Below are positions 25,801-36,290 of a stretch of 64,000 bases of DNA, piece by piece. The translations under genes were made by a program, and so were the position numbers. This stretch comes from Marisa cornuarietis (Eukaryota; Mollusca; Gastropoda; Architaenioglossa; Ampullariidae), in NCBI GenBank assembly GCA_004794655.1, contig SMMW01000585.1, positions 6,894,001-6,958,000 on the forward strand. Reading direction: 5' to 3'. Below the pieces are notes generated by a model, which was not told the DNA's origin, made no database searches, and worked only from the letters and a program-made list of their open reading frames with translations. Position 1 is the first letter of the stretch. Each line of letters begins with the position of its first letter.

Positions 25801-28800
25801 CTGGTGGTCTTGTTGGCGCCACCGACGGTTCTCATGTCCGCCGTCTGTGCGGACACCAGCCCCTGGCGTTTGCTGCCGGAGCCCAGCAGACGAGATGACG
25901 TTGAGTAGCTCCTTGAACTGCCTTTGGTGACGGTGTTTGCTGCCACGGTAAGGTCTGGGTAGCCATGAAATCGTAACAACAAAGTGTTTCAAGATGTAGA
26001 AAAAACGTTTCCTTTTTACTCCAATTTATTTATTTACAGCTTGGAGTCTCTAGACAATTTGTTTATGCAGAAGATTAACGAATGCCTTACGTCGAAGAAG
26101 CAATAAGGTTAAGATAGTACTAAAAAGTTTAAGGCAGCAGAATATAATGATTGCAGGGGTAGTGTAGGAATGTGACGACAGCACTGACTTCTAAATAAGA
26201 TGACAAAAAGTGAAAAGATTAAGATCAGACCAACGCAAACAGCAAACCCACCACTAACATCGGTGCGGGTGGCAGTGCCGAGAGGCCCAAGGGCCTCCAG
26301 CGCCCGCTGAAGGTCGCGAGGGCGGTGGATGACGTCACGCACGTGCGGAGGGTCCTCGCGCGTGGCGCTGGAGCGGACGAGTGACGCCATGTCCACCAGG
26401 TCGCGCGCACTGCCCATGCCGATGACCGCCAGGTCCTGGGGGTGCAGGCCCAAGCTGGCGCCGCCCCCACGCCCCGCTCCGTCCGCGTGCTGGCCCCCAA
26501 CCACTTCCTGCGCCATCTGTCGGGCGGCGGCCCGCCAATCAAAACACAAAGCACTAGACGACGTTCTCCCTACGGTTGCGTTCAGTTCTTGTAGAGTGTT
26601 ACTTTAACTTGCGAATCGTTACTTTTGCATGTTCTTACTCGAAGACATGCGAGACATGCTATAAGACATACAATTTATCCCGCCTTTGCAGTTTTTACAA
26701 CGTGGTCCCTTCCTGCCACCCCTTTTCCTTTCCCCAATACTATATAATTATTACAAAGTATGTAATATAATTATTATTGTTTTCAGTATATAAATATAGG
26801 AATGTTAGCACTGTTAGCACGCGGTATAAACGAAGCATCAGTTTGACTCAGCTTTACAATCAATGATTAATCATCTTCATTGTTGTTCATCAAAATAAAT
26901 ATAAAATAAAGAAACACATAGGCAAATATTCGTAACGTGTCAAATCTGCGACTGTGAGTGGCGAACACGCGGAGAGAAGAATGAATCTAGAATTTAGGCA
27001 TGTCCAAGTTACTTCCCTTAGACAGCATACCACCAGATTTTGCAAGTTTGAGAACTGTCCGCCTATACTGTCAGTAGCACACACTTGTACTTCGCATTCA
27101 CACGCCGCCTTTTCGAACGTTTGAATACTTCTAGTTTTATATGAGATTATTTCAATCGTTTATTTTTCGCAGATTCGTGCGGGTTAACTGAAAGATATTT
27201 TTTTCTTTTTTCTATTTTTTGTAATTGCCTGTAATGGTTGTAAACACTCCCGATATAAGCGCTTCTTGTGGCATTCCAGGAAAAGTAATCTCCAGCGTTG
27301 AAAAATTGCCCCTCTTTACACATGAATCAATCAGTTTTTAGTAAAGCAATCGGCCAGTGCTTTTTGCCACCTTGATCAAACTATCTCCTTTTCTTACCAC
27401 CAAAAGCGCTCTAATGCAGCGCATTGCATACGCGAAGAAAGTCACAAAGATGAACTCACCACTGCCCGATCAAGATCCCGCTGACTGTACGGACTGAGAT
27501 CGTGCGGCAAGGTGGTGGGGTCAAGGGCGTAGGATGAGGACGACAGATCTGTAGTGGCTCCGCGCTGTGAGGGCGAGACATTCTGACCCACGCTGAGGTC
27601 CAGTTCTCTCTGCAGTCCGACTATGTCCCGGTGCAGTTTGGCCAGTTCTCTGGCAGCCAAGAGGTCATCTTAGTGCTGTTGGTTTTTCACTAATCATACC
27701 TCACACCCCAAGGCCATCCTGGGGCTCAAATGAGAGTGGACAGCCAGGTAAAAGCATACAAAGGAAGGCTGATGTCAAGGGTGCATAGAGAAATATGCAC
27801 GTGTTGAAATAGTGGGTGGTAGGTACACAACCAGGCAGACAGCATTTCTGACTTTTTGATTAGACAGTGAGCATTTTAAGAGTTTCTTCCAAAGGTAGTT
27901 TTGTTATTTCTTTAGGGATTTCTTTAAACGACTGTAGCTGTGCGAAGAAATATATACATCAGCTTCTAAATAAAGTATATTTAATTTAACTAGTAAAATT
28001 AAGAATCATTCATAAAGGCAAAGGCCGGCTCATCTATCACCAGCTCACACGCGCAAGCGCGTGCTGAAGACAATGACTGCACGAAGATGCAGCAGTTGTG
28101 TACCTGCTTCCATGACTTGACAGATAGTCCACAGCGGAGGTGCGCTGGCCGCCGTCCACAAGATCCTTGGGCAGGATGCTGGCTTCCAAGTGCCTTCGCT
28201 CAAACTCGGATTGCATTCCGACATCCAGGTCAACCTTCACAATAAATCATCAGTTTCCAGGATGAACGTAACATCAATAAAAGAACCCTACTGTTTCTGG
28301 CGAGTTTTGTGTTTTGCCCATCACGCGGGATCGCGGGACCACTAGCAACGAGAATAACCGACATTTTGATTTACAAACTGAAAAATGAAGGGGAGAGAAA
28401 GCATCTCTTCGCTGCCACATGTAAACTAAGCATGGCCCCTGTTGCTCGACATGTCTTTGCTCAAAATGTTCGCTTGACTACTCATTGTTTCCAGAGTTGC
28501 AGTAGTAAAACAGTAAACAGTAAAGCAGAATAATCAGTGAATTTACTGAAAAAAGAAGATTAAAATGTGCAAATGGCAGAAAAGGGAAGAGGAGAAAGAA
28601 AGATGCCCGGGATCAAGCCAAGATAGCCATCAGAGCCTAATAACTGGAAAGGGTAAAAGAATAAACAGAAAGTACGGTAGTCGTCAGTTTGAAAGCAGCA
28701 TCAACATTCATTCTGTTGGCACTGATCATGAGAACCAGATATGTGCCCTACCTGTCCAGAGTGGTATTCCGTTTGTCCACCAAGTCCCCGGTCGCTGGCC

Positions 28801-29576
28801 TGCCCCCCGTGGTAGCCGCTGGCCTGCTGTCCTCCCATGCGCTCGCCTTGGGTCCCGTTATGATATTCTTGCCCGCCGAGGCCGGTGAGCCTGTCCGACT
28901 GGCCCACATGGTACTCCAGCTGGGCGTGACGCTCCTGCTGCTGGACTGAGTGGTAGTCGCTATGTACCATCCTGTCTGGAGGCTGTCCAATGTGGTACTC
29001 CGCCTGGGCGAGCCTGTCGGAGGTCTGACCGGCATGTCCGTACTCACCCTGCACCAGTCGTTCCTGCTGTTGGGCCGAAGAGGAGGAGGACGACGCGGAA
29101 GAAGAGGAAGCGTGGTGGTAAACCTCCACCGCCAGGTGGCGCTCGCCTTGTCCGCCGCCCACGTGATCGTGGTAGTCGGACTGGCTGGCGGTGGCATGCC
29201 GGCTCCCCTCGGTCTGGCCAACAGGGTGATATCCTTCTTGGCCCAGCCGCTCACTCTGGCTTCCGTGATACTCGCCCGGAGCAAGCCGCACCGATAGCAC
29301 GTCCACCGTCGCCTGTGACGTGTGCAGGCCGATGTGGTCGGTGTACATGGAGGCGTGGCCCCCAGGTGACACGGGAGAAAAGTGCCCCGGCAGCTCCGTG
29401 CTGTTGTTACTGGCGTTGGTGGTGCTGTTCAGTCCCGACGTGGAGGCTGCAGCAGCCGCCGCGGCCGCCCAAGCGTGATACTGACTGCTCAGGCTGGTGC
29501 TGCTGGTCTGGTAGCCACTGCCATCGCCTAAAGACTGAGCGAGAGAGAAGGGACTGGAGTCGCCCTCGCTGTCCAT
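12248..29576 (-). CDS. Large BTB domain and C2H2 zinc-finger protein, 15 exons
   Basis: Probable nuclear DNA-binding regulator. Coding exons (minus): 29576-28752, 28234-28104, 27649-27460, 26516-26252, 25954-25674, 25155-25060, 24614-24474, 24252-24034, 23251-21759, 21394-21157, 20281-20024, 17417-17262, 16303-16116, 13994-13780, 13491-12248. Every junction is GT-AG and all phases agree, giving 1979 residues. Order: Ala- and Ser-rich start, Tyr-His/Gly-Gln repeats (101-275), low-complexity linker, BTB (about 620-735), a long disordered Ser/Ala-rich exon, an acidic segment with basic KKRAK patches, five to six C2H2 fingers (about 1325-1600), and a Gln-, Pro- and Gly-rich tail ending in polyglutamine then FYSQNY. 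The BTB lies mid-protein instead of at the N-terminus as in most ZBTB proteins. ATG at 29576 follows an acceptor near 29611, so upstream noncoding exons are expected. Least certain junction: donor at 26252, chosen because it alone keeps phase. No orthologue is named. Confidence 0.88.
16831..16869. repeat. (GT)n microsatellite
   Basis: Perfect GT dinucleotide run within a BTB-ZF intron; a second run follows at 16966-16993. Confidence 0.9.
17951..19515 (+). mobile_element. Decayed hAT-like DNA transposon (ZMYM1/DUF4371-type transposase)
   Basis: Ends are inverted repeats: left ATAGCCGGCGCTAG, right read on the minus strand CAGAGCCGGCGCTAG, both followed by GGTCCC/GGGGCC-rich sequence. An 8-base duplication GTGTGTGC flanks it (17943-17950 and 19516-19523), the size typical of hAT. 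Inside, plus-strand fragments in different frames from about 18115 to 19400 resemble the hAT transposases related to ZMYM1: FLTLDCTPDVSD, CRGQGFDNGANMKGKHQGVQ and SFKVGYFLWIVDQALGFLKK. Several frame changes and in-frame stops show it is dead. It lies in an intron of the BTB-ZF gene in the opposite orientation. Confidence 0.75.
20690..21112 (+). mobile_element. 3' end of LINE, copy 2
   Basis: Encodes the reverse-transcriptase C-terminus (WNSLPFHIHHLPAIESFKSA... then a stop), followed by the conserved 3' UTR ending GCGCTAAGAGCATGCTCTCT and an (ATT)n tail. Lies in the BTB-ZF intron between exons ending 21157 and starting 20281. Confidence 0.7.
24034..24614 (-). other. BTB/POZ domain exons
   Basis: Two phase-0 exons (24614-24474 and 24252-24034) plus the first codons of the next exon (from 23251) encode the BTB fold: QFCDAVMATNLHSIKVHKAI, then SASAYLCGVL, FIDFIYLGRVALS, and ARCLHMETLKKASEEM across the junction. 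The D-x-V, VHK, FIDFIYxG and helix-end motifs are classic. The domain mediates dimerisation or co-repressor binding in this family. Confidence 0.9.
24613..24830. repeat. Minisatellite of about 30-36 bp next to a splice acceptor
   Basis: About seven imperfect units sharing GCCTGTTTAACAG...CACGA.TAAAA. The first unit is the acceptor of the BTB exon at 24614, so the units carry repeated copies of the minus-strand acceptor motif CTGTTAAACAGGC inside the preceding intron. Confidence 0.75.
28752..29276 (-). repeat. Degenerate Tyr-His/Gly-Gln peptide repeats in BTB-ZF exon 1
   Basis: Residues 101-275 of the BTB-ZF protein contain about eleven units of 10-20 residues with the pattern (S/D)(E/D)RLxQxEYHxGQ, for example RLAQAEYHIGQ and RHAQLEYHVGQ. 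A polyserine and a glutamine run interrupt the series. Units differ at DNA level, so this is an old coding repeat, not a fresh microsatellite. Confidence 0.85.
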
Positions 29577-30225
29577 CTTGACGTCACTGACGAGCACGGC
29601 GTTCAGCCACCTGCAGGAGCCAGGACACTTTCGTCCAAAGCGGAAAGCATGTCTGTACAGTCGAGGCACAGGAAAAATTCGGTTTCACATCAGGAGTGGA
29701 TGAGGTCATCTGACATAAAGTACAGTAATTGCCGGTAATAGCTAATGTCGTCGAGGGAGTTGTGCCGGGTCAAATAGCCGCTCTCTGTGACACCACGTGT
29801 TTTTGGCTTCCATCTGAAGAAGAATTGTATTACATGGGTAGACATTTGGTATTTTGACATTAGGTTGTCACTTGTCCATCGTCAGAATGCGATAACAAAA
29901 ATCCCGACATGTTTCGGTTCATTTATGCGAGACGGAGAAAGGTGGTCAAGTCACCGACAAGATGAATATTGTAGAGAACACAACGGTGACGTCGTCAACG
30001 TGAGGAGGACAGAAAAATAAGCAAGAAACCCCTCACCTGCACAGATGCCAAGTCTTTGCTTAATTTTTTTATTTGTACACATATATTAGCGATTGCAAGT
30101 GATTTGTGTGCGACGTTCTCTTAATCAAAATAAATGATAAATGAAAAAACACATGGCTCATCCCCTTCCAAGATTACCCTCATCTGACACACAGTTTGTG
30201 ACAGTCGGTGTGTTTACTGTTGTGG

Positions 30226-30226
30226 G

Positions 30227-30258
<32 letters not shown>

Positions 30259-30720
30259 TCCCTGTCCAACAGATTGAAACATACTTAAGTTTGATTTTCA
30301 TTCCCAAGACACACTGCTGTCGCCTCGGGCGACATGTTGTCTTTTGCATCTTCGCCCCATAAAGAATTATGAGAATTATTACTTTGTGGATTATTTTCTG
30401 CTTAGACCTCTGGATTTAAAACACACACACACACACACACATTCCTGTCAAACAGATTTACATATTTGTGATTTTTCCTTTCCGCACTGCCCTTGTTGAC
30501 GTGATGTCTTGTGAAGCACATCCAGCTCGCCTCCGTGTGAGGAAATGCGCGATACAAATCATATTATTACTGCTATTACCGAGTCATACTGTTGTCACCC
30601 CGAGCGAAATGTTGTCTTTTGCATCCTTTCCATATAAAGAATTATTATAGAATATAATATATAATATTTATTAATTTTCTTTTTGCTTAAGCTTGGATTT
30701 AACACACACATTCTCACACA
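30226..30720. repeat. Diverged tandem duplication with CA runs
   Basis: Blocks at about 30240-30420 and 30420-30710 share a CA run, CATTCC(C)TGTC.AACAGATT, GTTGTCTTTTGCATC and ATAAAGAATTAT. The second copy carries about 100 extra bases (near 30478-30585), which look like an insertion. Confidence 0.6.
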
Positions 30721-32091
30721 CCAGTGTAAGCGTCGATGATAAAAATGGACGAAGACTCTCGTTTTGCTCTTCTACGTTCCTCCAACACCCACATGAACAT
30801 GTGTACCTACTGTTATCCTTATAAAATAAAGAATATGTCGCCTCACTCACCTCTTTTAAACAGAACATTCATAACTGAACATAAAGATTGGGAACACGTA
30901 CATACGCTCGAGGAAATGATTGTGCACAGCGGAACGTTTATCGTTTTTTTTCTTTTTTTTTCATTTTATCAGAAATGACACATTTCTTTAAACTGCACAA
31001 TCATTTGAGTTCTTTGATGTTTCTTTCTCTTTCTCTTTAGTAACAGTTTTCTCCCATTTTACCAGGTCGAAGGTCGAGGACTGGATTTACGAAAGCTTTT
31101 TATACATGGATTTTGTTTTCATATTAGCGGATGTGTATTTTTATGTTTTCCTGCAGTGTATCTTGTGTTGTAAAAGTCCTTTATAAAACTCATTTCTTAA
31201 GTAACGAAAATATCTGGATACACAGCATTGAGTCAAAATAATGTGGAGGCATCATTATCACTTTCTTTTTCAAGAACAACCCCGTATATTTATCATGTTC
31301 TTTCTTCGTGTTGCGTGTGATTATACGAGGTGCAAAACGTTGTTTATTAAGACGTAATTTAAATCGTGCAATATTTCAGATAAATCCTTTTCATATTTCC
31401 AATCTGGTTACATTTCTACTATATCGATTCCACATCAAGACCATCAAATTCGACCTGATCGATGACGATTTGTTTACCCCGCATCCCCAGACCGTCTATG
31501 CTCTGTTCTTCAAAATGTTTACTGACTTGTTAGTAAATCTCGAAGTCGCACACAATCGGTCAACCTTAATGCATTCAATATAAGCATAATTATTTAATAT
31601 AGATGGAAACAGTTACATTTAACTCTGCTTTTTAAACTACTTTAAGTCGCAAAAAGGCAGTTGCAAAACCGTCACTAAATATTTCAATCTCCACCCCTCA
31701 CCTTCCAACATAAAGCTACCATGCCTCTAGTTATGCTGACCGCTGAATACGATAAATACCTTCAGGACGTGCTATTAAGAGATCAGACACTAGTAAAATG
31801 TCTCTGAAATATCAAAAGCTTACTGAATTTCTTTCTTTATTTATCTAGCTTCGCATATTTAGAAATACTGCGCGATACGTAAACAGTCGAGACAGGCCAT
31901 TTTCACAACTGGGTTCGACAGTTATTCTCCGTTCCAATATGGCTTCCACAAGAAACTAACCATAAAAGTTGGAAAGTAAAACACCGATCATATTTCAAAT
32001 ACTCACAGCCTAGAGCCATAATTTTACAATATGTATCAAAATAACACGTATAGTGAATTACAGTAGCAAATTCGATGGAAGTACTGAGGTT

Positions 32092-32200
32092 ACCTTCTTC
32101 ACGATAGGCTCGTCGCTAAGCTTGAAAACAGACTTGAGTCTATCAGTGACCTTGCTCCCGATCAAAGTCGTACGGCGATTGGTTCATTTCTTTGTTGCTG
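32092..32200 (-). other. Possible noncoding first exon of BTB-ZF gene
   Basis: On the minus strand a CCAAT-containing, CpG-bearing stretch ends in a good donor (GAAG then GTAACC near 32091). It lacks an ATG. Nothing else ties it to the gene, so this is a weak suggestion. Confidence 0.2.
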
Positions 32201-35200
32201 GCTGTAAACCGTAAAGAGAAAGTCCACTAGCTTTTGATTGAAATACGCTTTGATCCAGAGGCATCCGACAGCAATTTTACATGCATATAAAATTTTACTG
32301 AGTTCAAACATATCAGTTGTTAAAAGAATGTTAACTATGTATCCAAGTTCCGACAGTATTTGACTTGCACACGAGGTTAGTTGCGTATGATTCTAGCGTG
32401 ATCTGCAGGTTTGGTGTCGAAATATACGTTACTCGTTCAAAGAGAGTAATATTAATCTGGCTTGGAATAATTGGACATTTACTGTGCGCTTGTGTTGTAA
32501 AGATAAACACCGTGACGTTTAGTATCATAAAAGAGACATTATCCGAGACAATCTGGAAACTGCATATTTTTATGACAGTGCACAAGCAGGGAGGGATAGA
32601 CATCTTTCCAGTCTAATATTTAGGTGAGAAAAAAATTCTTTAAAGTGCTACACTACAGGTGCTAGCATACAACACACACTATTCAACACAATCTCGCTGT
32701 GATCTTGTTACTAACATTACCAGATAAAGACATATTGGCAGAACTTTGATATAGACTAACTCGCTACGTCATCGGCCGGTCTATGCTATTTTGTCAGAAG
32801 TTTGAGGTTAGTGATAGGGTTTGGGGTAGGGTTAGGTTTAGTTTATTAATTATATTTGAGTGGAGCGAGCAGACGACAAATGCCGCGAATTACTCAATAT
32901 CAAAGCTGTGCCGAAATATTTTCTATAAGGGATTTACATGTTAACTATTTTCCGTGTGAAAAGGTCATAATCATCAAAATGCACATTAGGTATTGCACAA
33001 ATAACAATTCTTGTAGGTATCATATGATCATTTAGTACAGTTTTTTTTAAAAGGTTATTCTGTAAATTTCAAAAGTATGTTTTTCCACTGCATCTCTTTT
33101 ATACTAAAGCAAACATTTCAAATTGCAGTGGAGTCGCATCAAAGAAAGCATTTTTTTCAATAATTTTATTATTAAATCATGACAATGCTGTGCAAATCAC
33201 AGTTTTAGCAGCAATTTATTGGAAACAGTAGGCTGTATATTTATATACAAATAATGCCGGTATCATTGAAATAAAGCCTTGCCATAGGTACAAATATAAA
33301 GAAAGAGTGATGCTATTTAGGTAGGCTGTTCAAAAATACATGCAAATGTAGCAGATATAATGATGAACACAAGTTACAGTGGTTGCATGATGATTCCAAA
33401 AGCTTGATGTTATAGTTCTAGTTCATATATCCACATTCACAGAACGTGCTCAGCTGTTGCAGTGAAGGCATCTCCTCTTCAAGCTTTCATTACTCCTCCA
33501 AGCAGCAACAAAAATGAATAAATTTCTTTAGTCAAACAAGCACCATTTCATAACAATGAATGATCTTTACAACTTGTTTAGGTAAAATATAAATGCCAAA
33601 TTTAGAGATTGTCTACTGAGCTCAGCTTATGATAAAAACTATTGAAAGATGTGACTGCAACAGCAGACTTAAGATATTGTACACAGACTAACTTTATGCA
33701 ATGCTTCTGCTATATTGGACAAAAGGTTTGCATTATTTTACAACATATTACAGTGTTTAATAATGTGGTCATTACATGGTCATCTTTGTCTCTTTGCTTA
33801 CAATGGCTCCCACCCATTGTTGTAGAAGCCCGAAAATCTAAAACTCCTCTAACTTCCACACAAGAATTGGAAATTTTATGAAATTATCATGCAAACTCTA
33901 TTCAAGAAGACTGATTGTGCTCCCAGTCCTTTTCTTCAAAGGAATTAGACTGGTGTGAACAGGAGAGTTTATAGCATTTTGAAAATTACTTTTTCAAAGA
34001 GCTTCTTGCACATTGTTAAGAAAATAAAAGCCACTGTTTTTAGACCTTTTTTGGATTAGAGAATTTGAAACAGACCTTAAATAATTGTAAAATGCTAAAA
34101 CAAAACATGTAGTTGAAGTTTATCTGGGGAACATCTATGCACAATCCTTGCACCACCTTTATAGTGGGCATCACTCCACCATGTCACTACAAGTTATATT
34201 TGTTGTGAATCCAGGATAACTAATTAATAGTATCACACAAATGATTCAATGGCTATACAAAACCTTCATCTCATGCACGGAGGTGTGGCTTCTAAGCTGC
34301 CTGCTGGGCCTTTTATGAGTAATGTACAGTGTACCATTGCACAACACTGAACAAAAGTAACATACAAGGAAATAATTAAAAGAACTATGCTGCACACTTT
34401 TTCTCTGCAGAAACAAAAAGACAAAAGGTAAGGAATGATTTATAATAAAAGAACACCCAAAATTGCAACAACAGGTTTGCTCATAGGTAGCACTCAAACA
34501 GAATGCACAAAAAAAAGTTAAAGCAAGGAATTTATGGGAACCATAAATCAACATGCATCACACCCATTAATATTTCTGGCACGAACCCTTTCATGCTTTT
34601 TAAATGAATCTAAGGCATCAGTCCAAAATATTCAGTAAAGCTTGATATTCTACCTGAGTAATGCATGCATCGTTTCATTTTATTCATTCCGGAAATAAAC
34701 TGCTAACTCTACACTCGTGTGCATGTAAACCAATGAAAGTAATCATTCACTAGGCATATACACAGCCTAACAGCTCTGGACTCAAGAAAGTAGTATATAG
34801 TATGAGTATCCAAAAAGGTTTCTGTTAAAGTTCATTAACAGGGTTTACCTTCATCTCATTACCACAAGATCTCAAGGTAAATGCTGAAAAAAAAAGGTCT
34901 TTGGGGAGTCAGAGACCATGCAAGGCCAGCATTCTTTCTGAGGGTGGGGCTCATCTCTTCTATCCTGGTTCTTTACCATTTTCAACGCCAAAGGATGCCC
35001 ATTAAACAGGTGAGTGAACAAAAAATTGTAGGTTAGGTCACATAGTCATGTGCATACCTTTGGCTTTGGGTGCCAGTCATCTAACAGCTAGACTATTTGT
35101 TTTCACCTGCCTCAAGGTACAGGGTTTACTAGATAATGTTCATTTTCTTTCAACATATGCTGAACATGATCAGGTTTTGCAAATCTGGTTAATGCAACAT

Positions 35201-36180
35201 GTTCATCTTAATTTCTTCCATTTCATTGTTGAGCTAAGATGAATCCAACATTAAAGGGAAACACCATCATGCATGCTGACAATCAGGGGTTTTTGTTTTC
35301 TCTTGTTTCAGGGTGTTCTTTAATATTATGTGTGAAATCTTGTGTACTTCTCTTTGGAAACCTCTCAACATTCTAACAATACAGAACAAAATTGTATTTA
35401 TATACTTATGTACATTTAAACATTGTGTACGGAATTGTGCACACAAGTGTGCAGGTTTGCATGCACACTTGCAAAGACTCTACCATGTTTGGGATAATTT
35501 GTGAGTAAAAGATAAAAAGGTAAAATTCCTTCCTAGTTTAATTTTAGTGCACAAATAATGATTATGTATACATTTTTGTTTGGGAAGAGGGCTCATGTAA
35601 TTTTTCAAAATCATCTTTTAACAGATCAATGATTAAATCCAAAATAATAAATTTATCAGCAATACTGAATTGATCATCAGTTTTGTCAAAAAATCTAAAA
35701 ATGGTAGCCACACATACCTGAAATTTAATAACAAAACCAGGTCCCTTTTTTATTGCTATTGTATATCAAGTATCGGTGATTTTCATACAAAAGCAGCATA
35801 TTACAGCTGTTTGTGCCATGATCCTTTTTCTCTTTTTTTTTAAAGTGGCTCTTAAATCCTGGTTATTATGCATTCTTCACTTCAGTGAGTCATGCAAGAC
35901 ACAGATGAGTTCAAATGCAATGCATGTAAACAGTAGGGATATTTGCGCTGCTCAAAGACCTGATACAGTTATGTGTGCTATATATTCTTTGTAAAAAAAA
36001 AAAAAAGTCTGCAAAAACAGTCTAAAAACAACAGCAATAAATAAATAGAATAAAGAAATCGAGACCAAAAGCAGTATTGGTAGTGCATATAGAACACTGT
36101 AATTTGACCCACCCCCACCCTCCACCCCCAGCAATTAAAAAGCCCAAGCTCACTGCTGTCACTTTGTAATAAGGAAATAT

Positions 36181-36186
36181 TTTATT
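36181..36186 (-). terminator. Candidate poly(A) signal of AKR gene
   Basis: AATAAA on the minus strand, about 105 bases past the AKR stop codon. Confidence 0.5.
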
Positions 36187-36290
36187 CTCACTCTCAGACT
36201 GGATAAAAACAACATAATACTTTTAAAATGTAAATGTAACACATATTTTCATAACATACTATCTAACTGATTGATTTGGTGCACCATTTG

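Larger units (their letters stand above)
29600..36180. other. Long intergenic region between BTB-ZF and AKR genes
   Basis: AT-rich, no protein-coding exon recognised on either strand. It should contain upstream noncoding exons and promoter of the BTB-ZF gene and downstream sequence of the AKR gene. Only short open frames without domain signatures occur. Confidence 0.5.

Noticed and set aside
26335..26538. Alternative frame of the BTB-ZF exon 26516-26252
   Set aside because: Composition-driven open frame in GC-rich DNA; only the chosen frame keeps phase with both neighbouring exons.
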